This document shows positions 17,176 through 24,991 of a stretch of DNA of 64,000 nt, piece by piece. This stretch comes from M3007 sp031398055 (lineage in GTDB: Bacteria; Bacteroidota; Bacteroidia; Chitinophagales; Saprospiraceae), in contig JANNMS010000240.1 of the NCBI GenBank assembly GCA_031398055.1, positions 7,817-71,816 of the forward strand, written 5' to 3'. The first letter of the stretch is position 1. Each line of letters begins with the position of its first letter. The notes under the pieces are model-generated. The model did not search any database. It had not been told where the DNA came from and saw only the letters and a program-made list of their open reading frames with translations. The translations under genes were made by a program, and so were the position numbers.

Positions 17176-17373
17176 TTATTTTTGGACAGGATAACCAAAC
17201 CCCTCCATCAATTTTTGAATCGTTTTCCCCTGCTCCGCAATCAATTGGTTGCTAAATGCAAGGTCATTTCCAAGTTCCTCGATTTTCAAATTCTTGGCCC
17301 GAATGGTTTTATAAACTTGGAAAACTGCAATTGCAACGATGAAAAGCAATAAAATGAAGACACTTTTTCTCAT
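17176..17373 (-). CDS. Small single-pass membrane protein with coiled coil
   Basis: 65 residues. A membrane segment covers about 4-21 (SVFILLLFIVAIAVFQVY). After it comes a short amphipathic helix likely to coil (KIEELGNDLAFSNQLIAEQG). The start overlaps the stop of the RHH-like gene upstream (ATGA at 17370-17373), so they form a coupled pair. No family is recognised. The coiled coil may mate with the coiled coil in the upstream product. Confidence 0.6.
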   Translation of the reverse strand: MRKSVFILLLFIVAIAVFQVYKTIRAKNLKIEELGNDLAFSNQLIAEQGKTIQKLMEGFGYPVQK

Positions 17374-17951
17374 GCTGAAATATTTTTTTGGGTTAAAAAA
17401 TGAGGGTGCCCGCGCCAGAAATCCTGCAGAGTGAGCACGAAAAAATTGGATTTTGAATTTTTTATGGCAACCGCCACCGATGCCAACAACAACCGTTCGT
17501 AGTCTTTTTTGGGAAAAATCTGCTGCAAGTTTTTCAGCATTTTGACCAATTCCTCATAACCATTTTGGGAAAGCCAGTGCGGCACCGCTTCGGAATGGTG
17601 TTTTACGAGGGCGTTGCGTTGTTGTGAAACCAACTTTAATTCTTGCCTCATTTCCAAAATTTGTTGTTTGAGTTGACGGTTCTGCATCTCCGGCAGCAGG
17701 TTTTCGGGTTGTTCCTCGCCAAGAGTTTTTTGATGTTTGGACAATTCAAAAACTTCCGCTTCGAGTTGAAAAATCCGTTTTTTGAGCAGGTCGACATTTT
17801 CGGTCGAATCATGGCGGCGCAGCAGGATTTGCTCCATGTAATTGGAAACAGTCAGCCCTTTTTCGGTGGCTTCCGCCTCAATTTGTTCTTTGAGCAGCAC
17901 CTCCGCACGGCAATTGAGCACGGCTTTGGGTGGGTCATTTTTTATTTTCAT
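17370..17951 (-). CDS. Ribbon-helix-helix-like DNA-binding protein with coiled coil
   Basis: 193 residues from the ATG at 17951; a longer frame to 18017 exists but lacks conserved character. Residues about 7-45 (PKAVLNCRAEVLLKEQIEAE, then ATEKGLTVSNYMEQIL) have the strand-helix-helix pattern of RHH regulators. A coiled coil follows at about 50-125. The C-terminal 60 residues (GYEELVKMLKNLQQIFPKKD) are not recognised. Paired CGTATACG palindromes lie about 100 bp upstream and look like its operator. It is coupled to the small membrane-protein gene and sits at the centre of the two mirrored sigma/CHAT modules. Confidence 0.55.
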   Translation of the reverse strand: MKIKNDPPKAVLNCRAEVLLKEQIEAEATEKGLTVSNYMEQILLRRHDSTENVDLLKKRIFQLEAEVFELSKHQKTLGEEQPENLLPEMQNRQLKQQILEMRQELKLVSQQRNALVKHHSEAVPHWLSQNGYEELVKMLKNLQQIFPKKDYERLLLASVAVAIKNSKSNFFVLTLQDFWRGHPHFLTQKNISA

Positions 17952-18051
17952 TTGAAAAAATGTGCTTGTTTTTAAAACACTTTGCAAAGGTCTGCCAACT
18001 GTCCCAGTGCTTGCCAAATTATCCTCGCTACGGTTTTTGCAATGAACAGGA

Positions 18052-18077
18052 CGTATACGTTATCATATACGTATACG
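18052..18077. promoter_or_regulatory. Paired CGTATACG palindromes, putative operator
   Basis: CGTATACG occurs at 18052-18059 and 18070-18077, each self-complementary, 18 bp centre to centre. The pair also makes an imperfect 26-bp dyad with 9-bp arms. RHH proteins bind tandem short palindromes, and the RHH-like gene starts 101 bp away, so autoregulation is plausible. Confidence 0.5.
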
Positions 18078-18107
18078 CCTCTATTTTATAGTAAAATGCA
18101 AAAAAAA

Positions 18108-18590
18108 TCACCCAAAACTTTCAAGAATGTGTGCAGAGATTTTGGGTGGAAAAATGTCCAAACTTGCAAATGCTTCCGGCGTCAGGCCAAATTTTTCTGG
18201 AAATTTTTGGATGTTTTCGCGGAGCGTGCGATAACTGCTGTCCGATTTTTCAATGATAATGCCTTTGGTCAGCACAGGCATTTCGTCGGTGCAAGTGCCC
18301 AACCGTTCTTGGATTGCATCGGCAATTTCAACCGGCAATTTTCGGCAGGCTTTGTATTTCGCCGGTTCGATGAGGTCGCTGCAAAAAATCTGCACCCATT
18401 TTGAAAAAGTCTTTTTGTCAACGCCGTAGGGCCGTATCAAATCCCGTTTTTCAATTTTTTCGGCTCGTTTCCTCCAAAAAAGCAGCCATCCAAAAAAGGC
18501 AAGCAGGGAAAAAACTAAAACCCATTTGATTTCTTGCCACCAAAAAGGCATTTCGGGAGTCGGATTTGAATCCTGTTCTTGGTTCATCAT
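18108..18590 (-). CDS. Single-pass membrane protein of unknown function
   Basis: 160 residues from the first of two adjacent ATGs at 18590 (MMNQEQDSNPTPEMPFWWQE). A membrane segment spans about 17-38 (WVLVFSLLAFFGWLLFW), followed by a basic stop-transfer stretch (RKRAEKIEKRD). The 115-residue cytoplasmic tail contains VDKKTFSKWVQIFCSDLIEP, resembling a small helical recognition domain, but no family is recognised. It is on the same strand as the RHH-like pair but separated by the palindrome region, so it is probably its own transcript. The longer frame upstream to 18683 looks non-coding. Confidence 0.55.
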   Translation of the reverse strand: MMNQEQDSNPTPEMPFWWQEIKWVLVFSLLAFFGWLLFWRKRAEKIEKRDLIRPYGVDKKTFSKWVQIFCSDLIEPAKYKACRKLPVEIADAIQERLGTCTDEMPVLTKGIIIEKSDSSYRTLRENIQKFPEKFGLTPEAFASLDIFPPKISAHILESFG

Positions 18591-18713
18591 TGTATTTTTT
18601 GTGTTGCGAAGGTAACAGGCACCGCTTTCTGCACTTTTTGGATTATCATTTTTGCAAATAAGTTGACATTTTGGGTTTGCCAAGTTTGGCAGTTTTGAAC
18701 ACGATTTGTGATA

Positions 18714-18761
18714 AAAAAAGAGGTCGTAAACGTTTGCGTAAACGTTTACGACCTCTTTTTT
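18714..18761. terminator. Strong bidirectional terminator with 22-bp stem
   Basis: Arms at 18714-18735 and 18740-18761 pair perfectly over 22 bp, with a 4-nt loop (GCGT). The outer ends are A6 and T6, so it can end transcription in both directions. It lies 21 bp past the stop of the module B anti-sigma gene. The stem contains AAACGTTT twice. Confidence 0.85.
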
Positions 18762-18781
18762 ACCGGAAATAAAGTCGAAAA

Positions 18782-19507
18782 TTAAAGTTTCACCTCCTCA
18801 GCCGCCGCAGCAAATGGATGGTTTGGCGTCGCCAAAATTTTCTCTTTCAAAGCCTTTCCAGCCGTCGAATTCCCAGCACCCCAATAAGTATAGAGCAACA
18901 AAAACTCGGCCTTCCGTAAATTGTCCGAGCCCACCGGATTTTTGACAATCGGCTCCAAAATTGCTGCCGCCGCCGCGTAATTTTTCAACCGAAACTGGCA
19001 CTCGCCCCGCAGCACGCGCACCGACTCGTCCCAGTCCGGGTCGTTTATTTTTTCCAAAATGGCGAGCGCATCCGCATATTTTTCCTGCCCGACCAATTCC
19101 TCCGCTGGCCGCAAAACCTCCGGCGCGTCCGACAAATTGCCGCGCAGCGTACCCGAATATTCATCAAAAACACCTTGAGCATTCGGGCGAATCAGCCAAA
19201 AAAAGCCCAAAACCAGCAGCACAGAAGCCGCCGCCGCCAACCGCATCCAATTGCTCCGGTGGCTAACCTGCATCATCGGCACCGTGCGTGCGGTCGTCGT
19301 TTGCTCGGCCTGTTCCGATTTCCAAGCCGCCATTTGCGACTTCAAATCTTGCTGCAACAGCAAATCCATCGCCCGGTGCTCGGCTTTTTGCACCTGAAAT
19401 TCGGCAGCCAAAACCGCGTCGGTAGCCAGTTCATTTTCAAAATTGGACTGCTCGGCGGCATCCATCGTGCCGAACAGATATTTTTCGATGCGTTCAAAAT
19501 TTTTCAT
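18782..19507 (-). CDS. Membrane anti-sigma factor with C-terminal TPR-like domain (module B)
   Basis: 241 residues from the ATG at 19507, which overlaps the sigma stop (ATGA); a longer frame to 19684 is an artefact. Residues 1-66 are the anti-sigma-like helical part (FERIEKYLFGTMDAAEQSNF, ELATDAVLAAEF). The LLQQDLKSQMAAWKSE motif is shared with the module A protein. A membrane segment covers about 88-106 (MRLAAAASVLLVLGFFWLI). The outer part holds a TPR-like array (YADALAILEKINDPDW, GECQFRLKNYAAAAAILEPI). The predicted topology is a cytoplasmic sigma-binding end and a periplasmic TPR end, where the divergently encoded membrane-tethered CHAT protein could reach it. Confidence 0.75.
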   Translation of the reverse strand: MKNFERIEKYLFGTMDAAEQSNFENELATDAVLAAEFQVQKAEHRAMDLLLQQDLKSQMAAWKSEQAEQTTTARTVPMMQVSHRSNWMRLAAAASVLLVLGFFWLIRPNAQGVFDEYSGTLRGNLSDAPEVLRPAEELVGQEKYADALAILEKINDPDWDESVRVLRGECQFRLKNYAAAAAILEPIVKNPVGSDNLRKAEFLLLYTYWGAGNSTAGKALKEKILATPNHPFAAAAEEVKL

Positions 19508-20130
19508 TTCAGTTGAGATAAAAGGGTTGTCAAATTTGGGTTTTCCAGCAGCAGCGAGCGCAGTTTTTCGCGGCAGCGGGCAATCGTGTTTTTGGCAGTT
19601 TGCACATTTTCCCACTCGCGGGCATCTGCTACCTGCTTCATGGATTGGTTTTCGTAGTAGTACAGTTTCAGCGAATCGCGGCAATTTTCACCCATCCCTT
19701 CGAGCGTACGGTTCAAAATCGAGTCCCGCTCGTTTTCGGCCTCCGATTGTTCGGCGAGGCTGATTTGGTCGGCAACCAACTGCGGTTCGGCGGCGGTCGC
19801 ATCGTTGATTTCACTTTTGAAAACCACGTTGCTCACCTTTTTTATGCCGTCCCGGATCAAATTTCGGCACACGGCGAGCAGAAAAGTTTCCACCTTACTT
19901 TCGCCCCGGAACCTGCCCTCGCGGATCAGTCGGTCGAGTGCCAGAATGCCTTCCTGCAAAATATCGTCCGGTTCGGCTTTCGTGAAATTGTAAAACCGGC
20001 ACCAGTCAGCAATCGTTGCCACGACCATCCGGTTGGTGTACAAAGTCCGAAAAGCCGAGTTGCGACGCGCCAAATCGCCGCTCACCACGGCTTCGACAAA
20101 TGTTGCGGGGGTCATCTGAACTACTTTCAT
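19504..20130 (-). CDS. ECF-like RNA polymerase sigma factor (module B)
   Basis: 208 residues. Region 2 is clear: FTKAEPDDILQEGILALDRL, then GESKVETFLLAVCRNLIRD. Region 4 is at CRDSLKLYYYENQSMKQVAD, then NVQTAKNTIARCREKLRSLL. This is the typical sigma-70/ECF layout. Translation may start at 20130 or at an internal ATG at 20115 (MTPATF). It is translationally coupled to the anti-sigma gene and diverges from the CHAT gene at 20194 with only 63 bp between, so one shared control region must serve both. Similarity to the module A sigma factor is limited, so the two modules are not a recent duplication. Confidence 0.88.
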   Translation of the reverse strand: MKVVQMTPATFVEAVVSGDLARRNSAFRTLYTNRMVVATIADWCRFYNFTKAEPDDILQEGILALDRLIREGRFRGESKVETFLLAVCRNLIRDGIKKVSNVVFKSEINDATAAEPQLVADQISLAEQSEAENERDSILNRTLEGMGENCRDSLKLYYYENQSMKQVADAREWENVQTAKNTIARCREKLRSLLLENPNLTTLLSQLK

Positions 20131-20193
20131 AATTTAGTGGAATTTTCGTTCGAGCGGTACTCAATTTTTTGAAAAAATTTTCAGCGTAAAAAT

Positions 20194-23100
20194 ATGACAA
20201 CACCCCTTTTAAAACAGCAAATTAGCAAACGAATCGCCGTTTTTACCCTCGCAGGGCTGTTTGCCTGCTGGGTTTTTCGAGGACAAAACCCCGTTTCCGG
20301 GGACTGGGACACGCAGGTTGACCAAGTTTTTGAAATTTTAAGCACGAAAAATTACCCAAAAACCATCGCCGCAGCCGACCAAATCCTCGCCCAACTCGAC
20401 CACAAAACCCACCCCGCCGAAGTCGCCGACCTGTTTTCGGCCAAAGCCAACGCCCTCGCCGAACTTGCCCAGCCAGCCGCCGCGCTCGAACTGCACCAAA
20501 AAGCACTACCGCTGCGCCAAATTTTTTTCAAAAACGACTCGCTGCAGCCCGCCGCCAACACTTTGCAAAACATCGGGCAGTTGTTTTTGGAAATGGGAAA
20601 CCCAAACGGAGCAGCCGTTTTTTTGAAAAAAAGCCTCTTTTTGAATCAAAAAATGCAGAGCGTTTGGCTGCCGTCCGTGCTGATTTCGTTGGCAAATTGC
20701 GAACGGCTGGCAGGCCGGACGGCTGCCGCCGAGCAATTTTTGGAGCAAGCAAAACGCTTCGCCCCACTCGACTCTGCCGATTCGGAGGCCGCCAAAATCG
20801 CTCAAATTTTAATTTTTTTGGAAAAAAAACAAGCCACCGCCGCGCTCGAACGACTCCGCCCGATGCTCGAAAAATTGCCGACCGACGAGATTTTAAAAAA
20901 ATCAAATTGGTTGAAAATTGCGGGCAACGCCGCCCGGCAGTCTGGAAATTTTGACGATGCGAACCGCTATTTTTCCGAAAGTTTGCAACTGCTCGACGGC
21001 CTCGGTTTACCTGCGCCCGCCGCCCGCGCTGCCCGACTGCTCGATTGGGCAAATGCGCTGCTCGACCTCGGCGATTTTGCGGCGGCGGCACCAAATCTTG
21101 ACGCGGCTGCCGTGCTGCCCGACCTGCCGCCCGCGCTCCGGGCTTCTATTTTTTACGGCATCGGTCGGGTAAAAAAATACCAAAATCAGCCCGAAGCCGC
21201 CCGAAAAATACTGGCCGAAGCCTCCGATTTGATGCAAAATCAGCCGCCCGCCGCCCGCGACCCGCTGCTGCCAGCCAACATCCGCGACTTGCAGGGCTCG
21301 TGTTTTTTGGATGAAAAAGACCACGAAACCGCCGAATTTTACTTCCGCCGTGCCCTCGAAATTTTGTTGGCGGAAAGAGGGCGAGCAGCCGCGGGCGAGG
21401 TGGCCGCGAGCCGCGCCAGCCTGCTTTTGAAAATCGGCCATTGCCAAAATTTGCAGGGAAAAACGGCCGCCGCCGTCCGTCCGCTTGACGAGGCTTTGCA
21501 AATTGCACGGCGACTCGACGATGAAAAATTGAGTTACTCGGCAGCCTATTTTTTGGGTGAAAACTCGGTTTTGACCAAAAATTGGGTCGCCGCGCTGCGA
21601 TTTTACAATCAGGCAGAGCAGTTTTTGGGCAGCGACAGCACGGCGCGAGCGGCGCGTTTTCCGTTCGAAACGGTACAAATTTTGGCCGCACGAGCCACCG
21701 CGCAACGTGGAAAATCTGCTAAAAAAAATGGTTTTGAGGATTGGAAAAAAACGCTCGCCGCCGCCGAAAATGCCATCGCCGCGCTCGAAAATTTGAAAAC
21801 GCAACTGCACGACGCGGCATCCGAAACCGACTGGCAGAATTTTTTTCACCGACCGTTTGCTGTGGCTGTCGAGGCGAGTTTGTTTTTGGGAAAAAACGAG
21901 CAGGCGTTTGGGTTTGCCGAAAGGCAAAAACAGTTTTTTCAACAAAAAATCGAGCGGCAGGCGCGGCGGTTCGAGGCCCTGAAAAACCCAAATTCGGCAG
22001 CCGCCCGCGCCGCGAAACTCGAACTCGAAATCCAACGGCTGCGGCGGCAAAAATTGGCTTCTGACGTGCCCAATCCATTGACGGACAGTCTTTTGCAAAA
22101 ATTTTCTGCCGAGTTGATAGGCTTGCGGGACAGCAGTCGTGGGGCAGTTTTTTTTCAAAAAAATTGGCAACCGCCGACCGTCGCGGAGGTTCAAAAAACC
22201 TTGCGGGCGGGGCAATCCCTCGTCGAATTTTCGTGGGACGATGAAAAAATCACGGCGTTTGTCGTGCGCCCCGACAGCATTTTGAAAGTGCATTTTTTAC
22301 CCAATTCGCCCGCGCTGCTCGCCGAAATTGGTCAGTTTTTTCGGCTTTGCAGCACGCCGACAAAATGGGTCAAACCGGCGGAGCAGCGGGCATCCGAGGA
22401 ATCGGTTTCGATGCTGGCGCACTCGATTTTTCGGAAAATTTTTGCGCCGCTCGCCGCCGATTTGACCCGCGACGTAGTTATCGTGCCCGACGGCGGGCTG
22501 TGTTTTTTGCCGTTTTGCGCGTTGTCCGAAAAACTGGAAATGCCCGCTTCGGATTTTTCGCGGCAAGGCTGGCTGGTTAAAAATTACCGTTTTGAATACC
22601 GGAATTCGGCGTTGCTACCGCTCGCCCGCCCATTTTTGGACGGTGAAAAACGGCTGAATTTTTTGGCCGTTGCGCCGTCGTTCGACCGAAAAACGTCCGA
22701 TTTGGAGGCTTTGCAAAACAACGTTGGGGAAGTCGAAGCCCTCGAAAAACGGCTCGGCGGCAAAATTTTGAAAGCCGAAAAAGCCACAGAACGGGCGGTG
22801 GCCGGGGCGGCTGGCAGTTGCCAAATTTTGCACCTTTCGACGCACGGCGTGGTGGACGACCGCGACCCGGCACTGTCGTTCGTGGCGTTCGAGCAGCACC
22901 CGGACAGTCTGGACGACGGGCATTTTTACCTCCACGAAATCCAAAATTGCCCGCTGCGCGCCGACCTCGTGACCCTGTCCGCGTGCGAAACGGCGGCGGG
23001 GCGGTTCAATCGTGGCGAAGGTTTGGCGAGTTTGGCGCAGGCATTTCAGGTGGCCGGGGCGCGGAGCGTGGTGGCCACTTTTTGGAAAGTCGACGACCAG

Positions 23101-23361
23101 TTGATGCGGCAATTGATGTTGGATTTTTACGAAAAATTGCTGGCTGGCGAATCAAAATCGGTGGCTTTGGCAGCGGCGCAGGGGAAAGTGTTGGGCAGGC
23201 ACCCGTTTTTTTGGGCGAGTTTAGCCTGTTTTGGGGACGGTGCCGCGCTGGTCGGTTTTGAGGAAACGGGGGGCGGTTTTTGGTTTTGGATGGCAGTTGT
23301 CATGGGGTTGGTTTTGCTTTTTTTGTTTTTAAAATTTTTGAAAAAGAATTTCAAATTTTAA
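20194..23361 (+). CDS. TPR-CHAT protease anchored in the membrane (module B)
   Basis: 1055 residues. An N-terminal hydrophobic signal or anchor covers about 13-30 (RIAVFTLAGLFACWVF). TPR-type helical repeats run from about 40 to 480, with Ala-rich pairs such as ADLFSAKANALAELAQPAAA. A coiled coil covers about 500-640. The CHAT domain covers about 690-1020. The likely catalytic residues are His884 (ILHLSTHGVVDD) and Cys931 (TLSACETAAG), followed by GEGLASLAQAFQVAGARSVV and the HPFFWASLACFGDG block. A membrane segment near 1029-1048 (FWMAVVMGLVLLFLFLKF) with a basic tail anchors the C-terminus. This predicts a periplasmic protease tethered to the inner membrane. It diverges from the sigma/anti-sigma pair. 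The 3' end overlaps the Uma2 gene by 11 bp. Confidence 0.88.
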   Translation: MTTPLLKQQISKRIAVFTLAGLFACWVFRGQNPVSGDWDTQVDQVFEILSTKNYPKTIAAADQILAQLDHKTHPAEVADLFSAKANALAELAQPAAALELHQKALPLRQIFFKNDSLQPAANTLQNIGQLFLEMGNPNGAAVFLKKSLFLNQKMQSVWLPSVLISLANCERLAGRTAAAEQFLEQAKRFAPLDSADSEAAKIAQILIFLEKKQATAALERLRPMLEKLPTDEILKKSNWLKIAGNAARQSGNFDDANRYFSESLQLLDGLGLPAPAARAARLLDWANALLDLGDFAAAAPNLDAAAVLPDLPPALRASIFYGIGRVKKYQNQPEAARKILAEASDLMQNQPPAARDPLLPANIRDLQGSCFLDEKDHETAEFYFRRALEILLAERGRAAAGEVAASRASLLLKIGHCQNLQGKTAAAVRPLDEALQIARRLDDEKLSYSAAYFLGENSVLTKNWVAALRFYNQAEQFLGSDSTARAARFPFETVQILAARATAQRGKSAKKNGFEDWKKTLAAAENAIAALENLKTQLHDAASETDWQNFFHRPFAVAVEASLFLGKNEQAFGFAERQKQFFQQKIERQARRFEALKNPNSAAARAAKLELEIQRLRRQKLASDVPNPLTDSLLQKFSAELIGLRDSSRGAVFFQKNWQPPTVAEVQKTLRAGQSLVEFSWDDEKITAFVVRPDSILKVHFLPNSPALLAEIGQFFRLCSTPTKWVKPAEQRASEESVSMLAHSIFRKIFAPLAADLTRDVVIVPDGGLCFLPFCALSEKLEMPASDFSRQGWLVKNYRFEYRNSALLPLARPFLDGEKRLNFLAVAPSFDRKTSDLEALQNNVGEVEALEKRLGGKILKAEKATERAVAGAAGSCQILHLSTHGVVDDRDPALSFVAFEQHPDSLDDGHFYLHEIQNCPLRADLVTLSACETAAGRFNRGEGLASLAQAFQVAGARSVVATFWKVDDQLMRQLMLDFYEKLLAGESKSVALAAAQGKVLGRHPFFWASLACFGDGAALVGFEETGGGFWFWMAVVMGLVLLFLFLKFLKKNFKF

Positions 23362-23935
23362 AAATCTCAGCAGCGGGAACCTCAAAATCCGGCACGGCTG
23401 GGGCGGCGGAAACGAGGTCTTCGCCTTCCAATATTTTCAAATTTTTGAGCGAATGGTAAACATAGACCTGCTGGAAATTTGGATAGATGTGCCAAACAAC
23501 CTGAACACCACTTTGAAAATATTCTTTCAATTTCGCCAAGATCTTGTTCGCTTGGTCAAATTCTGAAATGATTTCGATGGCGAAATCCGGCAAAAAGGGC
23601 TTCCCAAAAGCAGCGGCCTGACGTTGTTGCCTCGACATCAATGAAATATCGGGGCGGCGGATGTTGCCTTGTTGCATGGTGGCATCCGTTTCGACGACCA
23701 AATCCGCCCCGTTTTTGTACTGTTCGGTTTGAGAAAATTTCCGTTGCAGGTTGTGCACGATGTACTGTTGTTCAGGTGTCATAGAACGTGTTGTTTTGAA
23801 AATTTGGCCATCCACCCACTCGTATTTAAATGGGTCTTCAGGGCGGAAACGCCGAAATTTTTCTGCGGTCATTTTTTGCGGCAGCCGCGTCGCCGGACGT
23901 TTCTGCGGTTTTCCCTGCAATACTTCTTTGAGCAT
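23351..23935 (-). CDS. Uma2 family endonuclease-like protein
   Basis: 194 residues. It carries the Uma2 (DUF820) restriction-endonuclease-like core: YEWVDGQIFK near 38, RRPDISLMS with PD at 95-96, FAIEIISEFD with Glu at 121, and Lys135 or Lys137 in AKLKEYFQSGVQVVWHIYP. These give the PD-(D/E)xK-type arrangement of the family. It converges on the CHAT gene, overlapping by 11 bp. Uma2 proteins are abundant in cyanobacteria and Bacteroidota, and their biological role is unclear. Confidence 0.85.
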   Translation of the reverse strand: MLKEVLQGKPQKRPATRLPQKMTAEKFRRFRPEDPFKYEWVDGQIFKTTRSMTPEQQYIVHNLQRKFSQTEQYKNGADLVVETDATMQQGNIRRPDISLMSRQQRQAAAFGKPFLPDFAIEIISEFDQANKILAKLKEYFQSGVQVVWHIYPNFQQVYVYHSLKNLKILEGEDLVSAAPAVPDFEVPAAEIFKI

Positions 23936-23974
23936 TTTTGAAAAATTTTTGTGGTCAAAAGTAGCGGTTTTTTT

Positions 23975-24991
23975 TCAATTAAAAGCCATCGCCGCCGTCA
24001 CCTCAAAACTCTGCCCGAGCGGATTGTAAGTTTTTGTAAAAGGAAAACCGTAGGAAACACCCAGCCGCAGCCTGCTCCGCCGCTCGTAATTTTCAAAACC
24101 GCGCTCGATTTCGATGCCGCCCTCGATTTGGGCGTTCATGCCAGTGCCGATGCCCGCTCCGGCCCAGCAGCCGAAGATTTTGTCAAAACTTCTCGTTTTC
24201 ATTTTGTCAAAAAACACGCGGCAGTTCACGTCGGTGCTGATGGGCAATTTGCCATTTTTTGAAATAGAACGGTAGGTCAGCCCGGGGGTGTAGCGGATCC
24301 AGTTGGAAAGTTCGACTTTGACGTAGTCCTGCGGCTCGAAAAAATGTCCCCAGACAAAATAGACGTGCGATTTTCGGGTCTTGGCAATGACCTCGCTCGC
24401 GGTCTGCGGGATGGACAGGCCGACATAGTTCAAGTCGTCGCGGTAAAGTGCGCCGATGGAAAATTCGGGCAAAATGCGCCGCCCGGCATCCGCCCAAATC
24501 AGGTCGCTGGGGTCGGCGGGATTGGCCTTCGACTTGTCGATGCCGTACTGGATGATGCCCGCGCTGCCGCCGACGTGGAAAAACCCCTCCCCCATTTCCC
24601 AAAAATAAGAACCAGTCAGGCTGGCACCGATCGTACCGAATGCCGCCGCGCGGTCTTTGAAAAAGACGCCACCAAACTTGAACGGTTGGTCTTCGGCCCG
24701 CAAATCGGGCGAGTGTTCGACCGAGGCCATCATCAGTGCGGGCGTGCCTTCAATGCCGCTTGTCACCCATTGGCTGCGGTACGAGGCCGTGACCATGGTC
24801 ATGGATCGCCAGCCCCGGGAATTTTTGTAGGTCCACGGATCCATCGAAGCGGGGTTGATCATTTGCCAGTTTTGTCGGTAAAAACTGACGTAGGGTGTTT
24901 GTTGCGCTTGCATTTTTAATGAAAAAAAGCAGGCTGCCGCCAAAAAAAAGGCGGTTTTGAAAAAGCGGGACGGGTTGATTTTTTTCGTCAT
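23975..24991 (-). CDS. PorP/SprF-like type IX secretion outer-membrane protein
   Basis: 338 residues from the ATG at 24991, which overlaps the caspase stop; the frame continues upstream only as a shadow of that gene. A signal peptide is followed by QQTPYVSFYRQNWQMINPAS, the usual start of mature PorP/SprF proteins. Alternating beta-strands with aromatic ends follow (GGVFFKDRAAAFGTIGASL, YRDDLNYVGLSIP, RLRLGVSYGFPF), as expected of an outer-membrane beta-barrel. In Flavobacterium johnsoniae, SprF is needed for surface display of SprB, a type B CTD cargo, and PorP-like proteins pair with type B substrates. Here the tight partner is a caspase-like protein, and several type B adhesins lie downstream in the window. 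Confidence 0.82.
   Translation of the reverse strand: MTKKINPSRFFKTAFFLAAACFFSLKMQAQQTPYVSFYRQNWQMINPASMDPWTYKNSRGWRSMTMVTASYRSQWVTSGIEGTPALMMASVEHSPDLRAEDQPFKFGGVFFKDRAAAFGTIGASLTGSYFWEMGEGFFHVGGSAGIIQYGIDKSKANPADPSDLIWADAGRRILPEFSIGALYRDDLNYVGLSIPQTASEVIAKTRKSHVYFVWGHFFEPQDYVKVELSNWIRYTPGLTYRSISKNGKLPISTDVNCRVFFDKMKTRSFDKIFGCWAGAGIGTGMNAQIEGGIEIERGFENYERRSRLRLGVSYGFPFTKTYNPLGQSFEVTAAMAFN

Noticed and set aside
21007..22293. Minus-strand open frame of 428 codons
   Set aside because: Antisense to the TPR and coiled-coil part of the CHAT protein; composition is Arg/Gly-rich shadow sequence.
12305..23361. CRISPR-associated Craspase-like locus
   Set aside because: TPR-CHAT proteins and sigma factors are present, but there is no repeat-spacer array, no Cas effector and no Csx30-like gene. 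Only the analogy of protease plus anti-sigma is kept.
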